Shown here piece by piece: positions 37,522 through 46,853 of a stretch of 64,000 nt of DNA. The stretch comes from Parashewanella spongiae (GTDB lineage: Bacteria > Pseudomonadota > Gammaproteobacteria > Enterobacterales > Shewanellaceae). The translations under genes were made by a program, and so were the position numbers. Each line of letters starts with the position of its first letter. Within the stretch, counting starts at the first letter, position 1. Location of the stretch: assembly GCF_004358345.1 (NCBI RefSeq), contig NZ_CP037952.1, positions 620,001 to 684,000 on the forward strand, in the 5' to 3' direction. Below the pieces are notes generated by a model. The model searched no databases and was not told the origin of the DNA. It worked only from the letters and a program-made list of their open reading frames with translations.

Positions 37522-38586
37522 TTAATCATTGGTATTATTTATTTCATTGTTGCATGTTGTTCCACCCCAAAGTGTTGTTGAAAGTGGCTGCATGACACCT
37601 TGATCAAATTCAAAACCGTTGAGACGATCTTCTTTAATAAGAAGCGGGCCATCTAAGTCTACAAACCGAGCTTCGTTCACTAAAAGCGCAGCGGGCGCCA
37701 TAGCAAGTGAGCTACCCACCATACAACCAAGCATTAATTCAAACCCCTGCTTTTTTGCTTCATGAGCTAACAACACAGCTTCAGTTAATCCACCAGTTTT
37801 ATCCAATTTAATATTGACTACTTGATAACGGTTTTGGAGATAGTTAAGATCTGCTCGAGTATGACACGATTCATCGGCACACAGAGGAATGAGGCAGTTA
37901 AAATGAAGCAACTCATCATCTTCACCAGCCGGCAAAGGTTGCTCAATTAGTACGACGTTTAATGCATGTAACTGTTCGTGACATTCTGTTAAATCTTTAA
38001 TTGTCCAACCTTCATTAGCGTCAATAATAAATTCACTATTGGGTGCAGCCTGCCGAATTGCAATCATTTTTTCTACAATATTTTGGCTGTCTAGCTTAAC
38101 TTTTACTAAAGGCGGATTATTGAGTTTGGATACGGTCTGCGCCATAGCTTCAGGTGTATCAATACTTAATGTTTGTGCTGTTATGCACGGCTGTGCAGGA
38201 CTCAGGTTTAGCATGCTACAAACTGAAATTTTATTGAGTTTTGCTTGTAAGTCCCACCACGCACAATCCAAAGCATTTTTAGCTGCACCTGCTGGAAATG
38301 CAGCAAGTAATTCATTGATATTATGACTCGTTACGGTTTGTTCATTGTCTGTTAATGACAAAATTTGTGCCGTTACACTTTCCACTGTCTCCTGATAGCG
38401 CGCATAGGGCACTGCTTCTGCCCAACCAGTAAATTCATCACTATGCAGAGTGACAACAATAACATCGGCTTGGGTTTTAGCTCCTCTAGCAATACGGAAG
38501 ATATTTTTAAGCGGCAATGATTGCTGCACAAGGCTAATAAATATGTTTTTTGGGTTTGCTATTGTTGGAGAATATAACTTGGTCAT
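37522..38586 (-). CDS. dgcA: Enolase-superfamily epimerase, probable N-acetyl-D-glutamate racemase
   Basis: 354 residues of the dipeptide-epimerase type: KVKLDS (first catalytic Lys), FIDANEGWTI, VLIEQPLPAGED, CADESCH and KLDKTGGLTEA (second Lys), with the Asp/Glu metal ligands at the strand ends. By sequence alone it could be an L-Ala-D/L-Glu epimerase. Beside DgcN, the better call is DgcA, which racemises N-acetyl-D-glutamate in the marine D-glutamate pathway. dgcN ends 11 bases upstream, so the two form an operon. Confidence 0.82.
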   Translation of the reverse strand: MTKLYSPTIANPKNIFISLVQQSLPLKNIFRIARGAKTQADVIVVTLHSDEFTGWAEAVPYARYQETVESVTAQILSLTDNEQTVTSHNINELLAAFPAGAAKNALDCAWWDLQAKLNKISVCSMLNLSPAQPCITAQTLSIDTPEAMAQTVSKLNNPPLVKVKLDSQNIVEKMIAIRQAAPNSEFIIDANEGWTIKDLTECHEQLHALNVVLIEQPLPAGEDDELLHFNCLIPLCADESCHTRADLNYLQNRYQVVNIKLDKTGGLTEAVLLAHEAKKQGFELMLGCMVGSSLAMAPAALLVNEARFVDLDGPLLIKEDRLNGFEFDQGVMQPLSTTLWGGTTCNNEINNTND

Positions 38587-38597
38587 AGTTCAACTCC

Positions 38598-39596
38598 TCA
38601 AACCAACGTTGCAGCAATACTGTCAGCTGTATCTCGAAGTGGATCAACGCAAGGCAAGGAAAATTGCTCATTTAATTGAGCGCAGATACGCTGACCTTCT
38701 TCAATGCTCACACTTGATGTATTTACGGCTATACCAACGACTTTTACATTTGGGTTGGTTAATTTTGCCGCCTGCAAATTCAATGCAATGGTGGTTTCAA
38801 TGCTCGGAAATTGGCTGTCAGGTAAGCCACGCATGTGAGTTCGATTTAAATCATGACAAATGACTAATGCATCAGGTTGAGAGCCGTGCAGCAAACCTAA
38901 ACTTACTCCAGCAAAAGCTGGATGCGATAATGAACCTTGTCCTTCAATAATATCCCAGTGTTCAGGACTATTATTTGGTGAAAGTGACTCAGACGCTCCT
39001 GAAAGAAAGTCTGAAATTACACAGTCGATTGCTACCCCTTGACCCGCGATTAAAATTCCGCATTGTCCTGTTGCTCGAAAATCAACATTAAGACCAAACT
39101 TTTTCATCGACTTTTCGATAGCTAACGATGTATACATTTTACCGACAGAGCAATCTGTCCCAACTGTCAGTAAACGCTTTCCAGTCCGCTTTACTCCAGT
39201 ACCTGTAACAAACTCTAATTTCGGTTGACGAATGTCTAATAGTTTTTGTTGGGTTTGTTCAGCTTTTGCTACGAGTTCAGGAAAGTCAGTTAACTTATCG
39301 TGCAGCCCAGAAACAATATCCATTCCTTGTTCCATGGCTTCTAGGATATAAGGAAACCACTTTTTATCAAGGACACCACCGCTGTTTGCGAAGCCAAGAA
39401 TAAAAGATTTAGCACCTTCCGCTACCGCTTGTCGAATGTCTAATTTTTTAATCCCCGTACTCACGGTGCAACCATCAATACGGTATTCACCCACACAAAG
39501 TTCTGGTCGCCAATCTGCTGCACTACATGCCATTTTTATAGAAAGTTGATTGGTTGTATCACCGATAAATAAAAGATACGGGGAAGCAATTTGCAT
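38598..39596 (-). CDS. dgcN: DUF1611 protein, probable D-glutamate N-acetyltransferase
   Basis: 332 residues with both DUF1611 halves: an N-terminal Rossmann-like part (SPYLLFIGDTTNQLSIKMA) and a C-terminal part with a P-loop, TVGTDCSVGKMYTSLAIEKS, then VICHDLNRTHMRG. DgcN is known to acetylate D-glutamate as the first step of D-glutamate use in marine Proteobacteria; the product goes to DgcA. Adjacent dgcA and a LysR-type gene on the same strand reproduce that arrangement. The start ATG 39596 is weakly supported by GGAAC upstream. Confidence 0.82.
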   Translation of the reverse strand: MQIASPYLLFIGDTTNQLSIKMACSAADWRPELCVGEYRIDGCTVSTGIKKLDIRQAVAEGAKSFILGFANSGGVLDKKWFPYILEAMEQGMDIVSGLHDKLTDFPELVAKAEQTQQKLLDIRQPKLEFVTGTGVKRTGKRLLTVGTDCSVGKMYTSLAIEKSMKKFGLNVDFRATGQCGILIAGQGVAIDCVISDFLSGASESLSPNNSPEHWDIIEGQGSLSHPAFAGVSLGLLHGSQPDALVICHDLNRTHMRGLPDSQFPSIETTIALNLQAAKLTNPNVKVVGIAVNTSSVSIEEGQRICAQLNEQFSLPCVDPLRDTADSIAATLV

Positions 39597-39718
39597 AATG
39601 AAGTTCCTAAAATATAAAGCTGGAATAGGCGAAGTTTTATTATTCGAGATTAACCTAGCGAACTTGCATTAAAAGAATCAAGATTTTCATCGATCATAAC
39701 CGATGGTTATGTTTGCAT

Positions 39719-40603
39719 TTAACTTATTGAAACACCATGGGTTAAATATGGTATGAATTCTTCGATTACTTTTGATTTACTGCGATTTTCTAAATGGACT
39801 GCACTGATACTAAAAGTGAGTGCAGGTTCAAATGACGCAATGGCAATATCATTTGATAAATTTCCCTCTGCGGTATATCTATCCACTACACAAACCCCTA
39901 ATCCACTTGCAACCAGACGTACCGCAATAAAATAAGTTTGTACTTTAATTAGTGATTGAAAACTAATATCTTCCTCCATAACCCGAGTCCACAACATATC
40001 ACCTAAAGGACCACTGTCACTTATATCAATAAACTTACAGTCGCTTATCTTACTAAGGGTTAATGTGGCTGGACTGTCAGGAAACATCTCTTTAGGGTAT
40101 ACAATGACAAGCTCTGATTCTGCTAGAGGGGTTTGCGTAATACCTTGCATCTCTCTTGGTGAGAATAAAACAGCCAAGTCACACTTGTGCTCAAGCAACG
40201 ATTGCATCATTTCATCATTGTGAATGGTATGAACATCAAACGTAACATTGGGATAATCATGATGGTAATTAGCAATAACATTCGGAATAGCGTCAAAACC
40301 GAGAGCTGGTGTAACGCCAAGTTTAATACACCCAAATTCAGATTTTTTGATATTTTGCACGGTATTTTTTATTGAGCACATTTGCTGATAAATTTTATCA
40401 ACTTCCTCAAATAACATTTTTGCCTCATCAGTTGGAATAAGTCGGCCTTTGATGCGATCAAAAAGATTAAAGCCGAGTTGTAGCTCGGCATGGGACAGCA
40501 CTTTACTGGCAGAAGGTTGTGAAACATGCAGCAGTTTCGCCGCATTCGTAATTGAGCCAGTAGTGTAAATAGCGTGAAATATTTCAATGTGTCTTAATCT
40601 CAT
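39719..40603 (-). CDS. LysR-type regulator, probably of dgcN-dgcA
   Basis: 294 residues. The N-terminal winged helix-turn-helix reads MRLRHIEIFHAIYTTGSITN with AAKLLHVSQPSASKVLSHAE, and the rest is a periplasmic-binding-like effector domain (GCIKLGVTPALGFDAIPNVI). It lies 122 bases upstream of dgcN on the same strand, so it probably controls that operon and itself. D-glutamate or its acetyl derivative would be the obvious effector, as in the known DgcR, but that is inferred from position. Confidence 0.85.
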   Translation of the reverse strand: MRLRHIEIFHAIYTTGSITNAAKLLHVSQPSASKVLSHAELQLGFNLFDRIKGRLIPTDEAKMLFEEVDKIYQQMCSIKNTVQNIKKSEFGCIKLGVTPALGFDAIPNVIANYHHDYPNVTFDVHTIHNDEMMQSLLEHKCDLAVLFSPREMQGITQTPLAESELVIVYPKEMFPDSPATLTLSKISDCKFIDISDSGPLGDMLWTRVMEEDISFQSLIKVQTYFIAVRLVASGLGVCVVDRYTAEGNLSNDIAIASFEPALTFSISAVHLENRSKSKVIEEFIPYLTHGVSIS

Positions 40604-40633
40604 CGAACGTCCCGTTTCGGTTTTATTGAATAA

Positions 40634-40659
40634 TAAAAACCACGCCCTGTGGGCGTGGT
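40634..40659 (-). terminator. Orphan terminator upstream of the LysR gene
   Basis: Perfect 9-bp stem ACCACGCCC/GGGCGTGGT with a three-base loop and a T5 tail on the minus strand. It lies 31 bases before the LysR start and points the same way, yet no gene ends before it now. It may be an attenuator of the LysR gene or all that remains of a lost neighbour. Confidence 0.8.
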
Positions 40660-41023
40660 GATCAGCGTCAAGCTATGCCTGTACTATCTGCCCATATTAA
40701 GACTTTTTTCGTTGTCTCCACAACAGATCAAAGTTCTATAACATGATAAATTTGAAAAATTATCGCACGTTTTATGGTATTGCCAATACCATATTGTTTG
40801 GGTTCAGAAATATCGTTTTAGGATACTTAAGGGACAAGTTGCGAATGAAGCGTTCAATTGTATTCAGATACACTGTGGTAGGTTATCAACAAGTAGCAGA
40901 GCTAAATGCACAAAAAACTAATGTTCACCTTTTTGGTAAAGTGCCGCCCAAATGCTAAATATCAAATTCACTAGAAACCGCAAAAGATAGAGAACAATAA
41001 TATTAAGAAAGTTCAACCACTTA
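40660..41023. other. Intergenic stretch, no clear gene
   Basis: A 71-codon frame at 40743-40958 has no ribosome site and no recognisable family; I do not annotate it. The rest is AT-rich. Confidence 0.45.
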
Positions 41024-41391
41024 CACCAATTACAGTAATTATTCTCTCACTCAGCAAGAGTTAAAGGGTTTCAGTGCAAGGCACAAGCTCGAAGTACTAT
41101 ATTCCCTACGGCCGCCATACAAAACTGGCCTTCAACGCATTTAGTGCTTTTGTCAGGATAATTTAAGTGCTTGTAACGCGGTAATGGAACCCTTTAGCCT
41201 TGCCCTTTGGGAGCTTGTATGTGCTCACTTTGGTTTATAAAGAATACTTCTCAAAATTGTCTTGACGTAGCAATGTAATAACGACAGTTTTGTATGTAGG
41301 AAACAATCGGCAACTATGTCTTCATCAATCTCGATTGCACCTTGAGCACATACATAGCTATGAGTTGAGCATTTAATTACTGTAATTGGTA
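41024..41391. repeat. Family A miniature element, copy 2
   Basis: 368 bp between CACCAATTACAGTAATTA and TAATTACTGTAATTGGTA, with a TTA target repeat on each side (41021-41023 and 41392-41394). Core at 41282-41299 (minus orientation, its far end altered to TGTAG). Confidence 0.9.
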
Positions 41392-41569
41392 TTACTGAAG
41401 AAACTTTATTAGGTTAATCATTTTGGGGATAAAGGTTACTGTGTAAATGCTGTAGGTATCGATGAAGAAATGATACGAAATTCCATCAAATATCAGGAAA
41501 ATTTGAAAAGCGGCAAGCAGATTTTGATTTTTAATTCGTAAATTCAGGGACAACAGCTTCGTGGCGCTC

Positions 41570-41832
41570 CCTAAATAAATCGATTGAGAGCGTTCATATA
41601 CGCAGAAAAAATTACTGATAGCAAGGCATGAATAGCAGCAAGTAGTGGTTACCGACAAACAAAACTGTCGTTACTTCGTTTCTACTTGCAAAATTTATAT
41701 CGCAGCTAGCGGTGATTTTGGCAAGTATATGAATGTTCAGCACTCACCTGATGGGCGTATCCGGGTTATTTAACTTTGTATTTAATTTCAATATATTAAA
41801 GGTAAATTGTGCGTTCAACCAATTTATTTAGG
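41570..41832. repeat. Family B miniature element, copy 2
   Basis: 263 bp, the same length as copy 1 and inverted relative to it. Ends CCTAAATAAATCGATTG and CAACCAATTTATTTAGG. Core at 41654-41671. No target repeat is visible. The outer flank on the left is CTTCGTGGCGCTC, the reverse complement of the sequence beside element C and the intron at 19859. Confidence 0.9.
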
Positions 41833-41922
41833 TTCATAAAGGGTAAGCATCAGCCCTTTTGAAGGGGCTAAACGCAAAGCATCCTTCTCAAAAAGTGGCT
41901 CCTTTTACTTTTATTTAAGTAA

Positions 41923-43137
41923 TCAACCACTCACAAATGGCAGACTTAAATACAACTGTATAATCAAAGCATTAGTAATATCAATGAAAAAAGCACCGAC
42001 TAAGGGGACGACGAGAAAAGCTTGTGGAGATGATCCATACCGTGAAACTAAAGTCTCCATATTAGCCACCGCCGTTGGCGTAGCACCTAAGCCAAATCCG
42101 CAATGCCCACCTGCCATAATAGCAGCGTTGTAATCTTTCCCCATCACTTTGAAGGTAATAAAATAGGCAAAAATCATTAGCATTATTGCTTGCACCAAAA
42201 CCATAAAAATCATTGGGCCAGCTAGACTGACTAACTCCCATATTTTTAATGACATCAATGCCATCGCAAGAAAAATAGATAACGCCATGGTTCCCCACAA
42301 ATCAATACAAGCACGGCTCACTTTATATATTTTGGTGAATTCGGTTAGATTGGTAATCACTACGCCAAACAACAGTGGGATAAGAAATGCGGGAAATACG
42401 ATATCAATAGACTTGAGCGCTTCGTAACCTAAGCGTCCCAAACACATGCATAGTAGAATAACAAATAATGTTTCCATCATTTTTTTGGGATTAACAAAGT
42501 CATGGTCTTCAGGAACAAAGGTAACGGTATCATCTAGCTCTTTATGATATGAGGTGTCAGCTTTTAGATTATGCTTTTTAATTAATCGCTTACTGACAGG
42601 CCCGCCCACTAACCCGCCCAGAATTAGCCCTAATGTTGCAACTGCCATCGCCAACTCAAAGACATTTTCATGCATACCAAACTCGCTGATAAATAAATCT
42701 GCATAGGTTGCGCCATTACCATGTCCACCAGAAAGAGTGACCGAACCACCAATTAATCCCATTAATGGGTCCATACCTGTAGCGGCAGCGATAGAGACTC
42801 CAACGGCATTTTGAATGAAGACGTAAAAAGTGGCGACACTGAGAAATAAAGCTACTTTAGGCCCACCCTTGCTGAGTAAACTGAAACTGGCACCTAAGCC
42901 AATTGTAGTAAAAAACACTGTCATTAGCGGTACTTTTAGCGCCATATCAAATTGCAAGTTAATTCCAAAATTTACATGTATCACAGCGGATAAGAAGGCA
43001 AAAACAATGCCACCAACTACAGGTTCTGGAATATTGTTATTACGAAGAAAAGCAATTTTACTGTTCAGGTAATATCCTGAAAAAAGAATGATGAGTGAAA
43101 TTAACAGAGTTTCTAATATAGGTATTTCAATATTCAT
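41923..43137 (-). CDS. gltS: Sodium/glutamate symporter
   Basis: 404 residues with about ten membrane segments, and the two GltS signatures: GGSVTLSGGHGNGATYADLF with AMAVATLGLILGGLVGGPVS in the first half, and AAIMAGGHCGFGLGATPTAV in the second. GltS carries glutamate into the cell with sodium. E. coli GltS takes D-glutamate as well as L-glutamate, so it fits the nearby dgc genes. It has its own upstream region, separate from that of the dgc operon. Confidence 0.95.
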   Translation of the reverse strand: MNIEIPILETLLISLIILFSGYYLNSKIAFLRNNNIPEPVVGGIVFAFLSAVIHVNFGINLQFDMALKVPLMTVFFTTIGLGASFSLLSKGGPKVALFLSVATFYVFIQNAVGVSIAAATGMDPLMGLIGGSVTLSGGHGNGATYADLFISEFGMHENVFELAMAVATLGLILGGLVGGPVSKRLIKKHNLKADTSYHKELDDTVTFVPEDHDFVNPKKMMETLFVILLCMCLGRLGYEALKSIDIVFPAFLIPLLFGVVITNLTEFTKIYKVSRACIDLWGTMALSIFLAMALMSLKIWELVSLAGPMIFMVLVQAIMLMIFAYFITFKVMGKDYNAAIMAGGHCGFGLGATPTAVANMETLVSRYGSSPQAFLVVPLVGAFFIDITNALIIQLYLSLPFVSG

Positions 43138-43341
43138 TTAACAATCAACCTTTTCTGATTTGTTTTTGTCGTTATCGAATGATTCTTTTACGGTTAATGC
43201 ATCGAAATTCAAGCGTAAAGAATTTAACGCAAAATCAGCAATTCAAAAAATTCAGTAAGCCATAACCCAAAGCTCTACTTCTTTCAAATCGCTCTCGATA
43301 TTTCAATGGATACATAATGATTATTTATTTTGCAGAAGGCT

Positions 43342-43606
43342 AGGGGCTGTTTATCTTTCGTGATTATTTTTGCAGCGATAAATTGGTCGTTTTATGCAAG
43401 ACAGAGCTTGTGCGGTTTGGTATTCCAAATAAGCAAGCGATAACGCAGTAGAAATGACCAGTTTACGCTGTCTTAGATGATTTTTAGCGTTCACTATTCT
43501 GTGTTGTAACCCGTTTACTTAGATGACTAAGCTTCACGGCTTACGCCTTGAACAGATAAACGCTCAAATAGCACAAAATTTAATCCTGAAAGATAAACAG
43601 CCCCTA
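43342..43606. repeat. Family D miniature element, copy 1 (without core)
   Basis: 265 bp from TAGGGGCTGTTTATCTTTC to GAAAGATAAACAGCCCCTA. The site where copy 2 carries the core reads TTTGGTATTCCAAA here. A further TTAGGGGCTGT at 43625 can pair with the right end and form a hairpin. Confidence 0.88.
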
Positions 43607-43804
43607 ACACAGAAGTTAGATAGATTAGGGGCTGTGATAATATAACGACTGAATTTATAGCCCTACTATAACTTTAGGTTATGGGTTGTAAATGAACTAT
43701 CAATAGTATTGCATTTAGCAATTCGGCATTGTGAATTTAATAATAAATAAAAGATAACATTCGACTTATAAGTATAACAATTACAACACATGGTGGTGAG
43801 CGAT
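43607..43804. other. Upstream region of the TonB receptor gene
   Basis: AT-rich control region. GGTGAG at 43794-43799 is the ribosome site of the receptor gene. I see no clear Fur box or other operator. Confidence 0.5.
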
Positions 43805-46759
43805 ATGAAACAACAACCCAGATTTAAATATAAATTAAATCGATTGAGCCTTTGTATACTTACAGCTTTAACAACCCAAGCAACCTTTCTTCAACATGCT
43901 AATGCTGAAGAATCATCAGTAAAAGATAAAGAGATTGAACGTATCAGTGTGATTGGTTCACACATTAAGGTTAATCATGATAATGGTGAGTTACCAGTTA
44001 CCACCATTTCCGCTGAAGACATTGAGAATAGTGGTGCTGTTTCAGGTGCCGAATTACTTGCTGAAATACCTCAGCAAGGTGAAGTTTCTTTCAATAGTTC
44101 ACGCTCTGTAGGGGGGGTAAATGATGCTCGTGGTGATGTTTCATCATTTAACCTAAGAGGCTTAGGTACGGGTAACACTCTTGTTTTGCTCAACGGCCGC
44201 CGTTTAGTGCTTCATCCCGGCACGCAGTCGGAAAACTTTGTCCCTGTAACCACAGCTAACGCCAACACCTTACCAGTACGAGGTTTGAAGCGTGTAGAAG
44301 TGTTGCGTGATGGCGCTGCTGCGATTTATGGTTCAGACGCAGTTGCGGGTGTTGTTAACTACGCTTTAAAAGATAATTATGAGGGTTCAGAATTCAACCT
44401 CAACTACGGCAATGAGCAAGGGACTGAGCGAGATGTGATCAACTTGACGGGTGCAACTGGTTTCTTTTTGAATGAAGAAAAAACCCACGTTTCAATGTCC
44501 GCAGGTTATTACAATCGCAATATTATTATGGCGAGTGAAAAGCCATACGCTAAAAGTTCTGATTTACGCGAAAATAATCGATTCCCTGATGAAGTGATCG
44601 TTACCGGAACCGATGATGACGGCAATCCAATATACAGCAATTCAGATTTGCATAACTTAAATTCATCAACACCTTGGGGGGAGTTCCGTACTAAAACATT
44701 AGGAACGTTTCATTTACAACCCGATACATTATCGGGTTGCGAAAACTCAGACTCGCGTGGCAATCCAACCACTGCACTTGATGTTGAAGGTGTTTGTGTT
44801 GATCGAGGCAGCCAACCATCGAGCGATGGTTACGACCGTAACAGCGAACGTTCCTTAAGCTCAGGTGTCGAGCGAGCTAACTTTTATGGTATGTTGACTC
44901 ACGAGTTAACCGATGATACTGAACTCTATGGTGAAGCTTTATATTACTTCGCAAAGGCTGACCGTATTCGCGAGCAAACATCAAATCTTACCTCTCAGCG
45001 ATTCACCATATCCGCTGATGCTTACTATAACCCTTTTGGTGAAGAGGTAAGCTTAAGGAAGTATCGTCCAGTAGATACTGGTCCTCGAAATATTGAAGTC
45101 ACAGATACAAGCTATCGTTTACTTACTGGCTTACGTGGCTATTATTCAAACTGGGACTGGGACAGCGGGCTTTTATATTCTAAGGCCAATACTCAAGATA
45201 AAGCCAACCGCATTCACACTCAGCGATTCCAAGAAGCCATTAACAGTACCGATCAAGCCACCGCTTATGATGTATTCAACGGGGCTGATATCAATAATAA
45301 TAATGTTGGTGATCCTACCAGAAACGACCAATCCGTCATCGACAACTTTATGATTGATGTTGTGCGTGAAAGCGAAACGGAACTTGCTCTTTTTGACTTT
45401 AAAGTATCCCGAGAAGATATTTTTGAATTACCAGCTGGAGAAGTTGGTTTTGCCGCTGGTATCGAATATCGCTATGAAAGTTTTTTCGATGTTCGTTCAG
45501 ATGAGTTAAATACTACCGAACAATTTCTAGATACAGTTGGTGGCAGTAAAGATGTTGACCAGTTTGCCAGTGTTGTTTTAGGTAGTAGCCCAACACCTGA
45601 TGCAGCAGGCAGTCGTAATGTTTTTTCAGCTTATGGTGAGTTTGCTATTCCACTTCTAAATGATCTGCCATTAGTTGAAAGCCTCAATATGCAACTGGCC
45701 GCTCGTTACGAACGTTTTTCGGATGTAGGTGATATTTTAAAGCCGAAAGTTGCATTATCTTGGGTAATGAATGATTACGTTCAGTTGCGTGCCGCATATT
45801 CTGAGGGCTTTAAAGCACCGGGATTGCCTCAAGTGGTAGCCGTTGATATTTCACGAGTCAACAGCCGAAACGATCCTCTCGTTGATTCTCGCTATGGAGT
45901 ATTAGAAATCCGAAGTGGTAGTGACAGCTTAAGACCAGAAGAAAGCGAGAGCCGCAGTTGGGGAGTGGTCATTCAACCAACAGATAATTTAACTTTTACT
46001 GCAGATTGGTGGTATCTAGATCAAACGGACACCGTGGGTCTAATCCATTCACAAACTCAGTTACTTTATGATGCTATGTTGCATTATGAAAACCCAACAG
46101 GAAATGGTAACCCTTTAGTCACTCGAGGCGGTGAAGATAATGAAGTTATCGCTGTGAAAAATGATTATATCAATTTACAAGATAGAGAGTCATCAGGTGT
46201 TGATTTAGGGGTTACTTATGACTTAGAAACAAGCTTCGGTAAATTCAAGTTTAAGACTAATGCAGCGAAATTAACTAAGTTTTATCAATTGGCTGACGAC
46301 GTGACAGCGCAAGTTATTGCAGCACAGCAATCCAGCGATCAGGGTTTGGTTGATGCATTAAAGTATAAAGGTAAAGAAGTTACCATTACTGGCAGTGGCG
46401 ACTTAATTGGTCAAAATGGACGACCTGAATGGCGTGTGGTTTCATCTTTAGATTGGAGAAAAGATGCTTGGGGTGCAGGACTGCGATATAAATACATAAG
46501 TGGTTTCGAAGATACCAGCTTAGACTATACCGTTGATGAAGAAAACTTAAAGTACCAAGTAAAAAGTTTCTCGAAAGTTGATGCTTATGTAAATTATCGT
46601 CTGCCTGGCAGTCTCATCGAAAATGCAAAAATTACGTTTGGTGTTAGAAATCTAGCAGGTAAGAAACCTCCGATTGCTGATGAAACCTTTGGCTATAACA
46701 GCAGCGTGCATTCGAGTTTAGGTCGTTACTTTTACATGAACATAAACAAAAAGTTTTAA
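43805..46759 (+). CDS. TonB-dependent outer-membrane receptor, 984 aa
   Basis: A signal peptide at the N-terminus (LSLCILTALTTQATFLQHANA) is followed by a TonB-box-like segment (IERISVIGS), a plug domain with SSFNLRGLGTGNTLVLLNGR and VLRDGAAAIYGSDAVAGVVN, and a ~22-strand beta-barrel ending GRYFYMNINKKF. The form resembles large receptors of Alteromonadales for peptides or oligosaccharides more than siderophore receptors. It is followed by a secreted carboxypeptidase and a D-aminoacylase-like lipoprotein, which suggests a peptide or N-acyl amino acid as cargo. ATG 43805 is preferred over 43790 for its ribosome site. Confidence 0.9.
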   Translation: MKQQPRFKYKLNRLSLCILTALTTQATFLQHANAEESSVKDKEIERISVIGSHIKVNHDNGELPVTTISAEDIENSGAVSGAELLAEIPQQGEVSFNSSRSVGGVNDARGDVSSFNLRGLGTGNTLVLLNGRRLVLHPGTQSENFVPVTTANANTLPVRGLKRVEVLRDGAAAIYGSDAVAGVVNYALKDNYEGSEFNLNYGNEQGTERDVINLTGATGFFLNEEKTHVSMSAGYYNRNIIMASEKPYAKSSDLRENNRFPDEVIVTGTDDDGNPIYSNSDLHNLNSSTPWGEFRTKTLGTFHLQPDTLSGCENSDSRGNPTTALDVEGVCVDRGSQPSSDGYDRNSERSLSSGVERANFYGMLTHELTDDTELYGEALYYFAKADRIREQTSNLTSQRFTISADAYYNPFGEEVSLRKYRPVDTGPRNIEVTDTSYRLLTGLRGYYSNWDWDSGLLYSKANTQDKANRIHTQRFQEAINSTDQATAYDVFNGADINNNNVGDPTRNDQSVIDNFMIDVVRESETELALFDFKVSREDIFELPAGEVGFAAGIEYRYESFFDVRSDELNTTEQFLDTVGGSKDVDQFASVVLGSSPTPDAAGSRNVFSAYGEFAIPLLNDLPLVESLNMQLAARYERFSDVGDILKPKVALSWVMNDYVQLRAAYSEGFKAPGLPQVVAVDISRVNSRNDPLVDSRYGVLEIRSGSDSLRPEESESRSWGVVIQPTDNLTFTADWWYLDQTDTVGLIHSQTQLLYDAMLHYENPTGNGNPLVTRGGEDNEVIAVKNDYINLQDRESSGVDLGVTYDLETSFGKFKFKTNAAKLTKFYQLADDVTAQVIAAQQSSDQGLVDALKYKGKEVTITGSGDLIGQNGRPEWRVVSSLDWRKDAWGAGLRYKYISGFEDTSLDYTVDEENLKYQVKSFSKVDAYVNYRLPGSLIENAKITFGVRNLAGKKPPIADETFGYNSSVHSSLGRYFYMNINKKF

Positions 46760-46782
46760 GTCTATCTCTATCGTTAACACAA

Positions 46783-46822
46783 AAAACATGACTCAATCAA
46801 TGAAATGTTGAGTCATGTTTTT
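46783..46822 (+). terminator. Terminator after the TonB receptor gene
   Basis: Perfect stem AAACATGACTCAA/TTGAGTCATGTTT with an 11-base loop and a T5 tail. It separates the receptor gene from the carboxypeptidase gene. Confidence 0.9.
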
Positions 46823-46853
46823 ATCCTCTTATATCAACTTTTAAGCCGTTAAT

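Noticed and set aside
40743-40958. 71-codon plus-strand frame between the LysR gene and element A
   Set aside because: No ribosome site or recognisable domain; could be the remains of a lost gene but cannot be supported.
41392-41658. 88-codon minus-strand frame
   Set aside because: It begins inside element B copy 2 and runs through repeat-rich DNA; no ribosome site.
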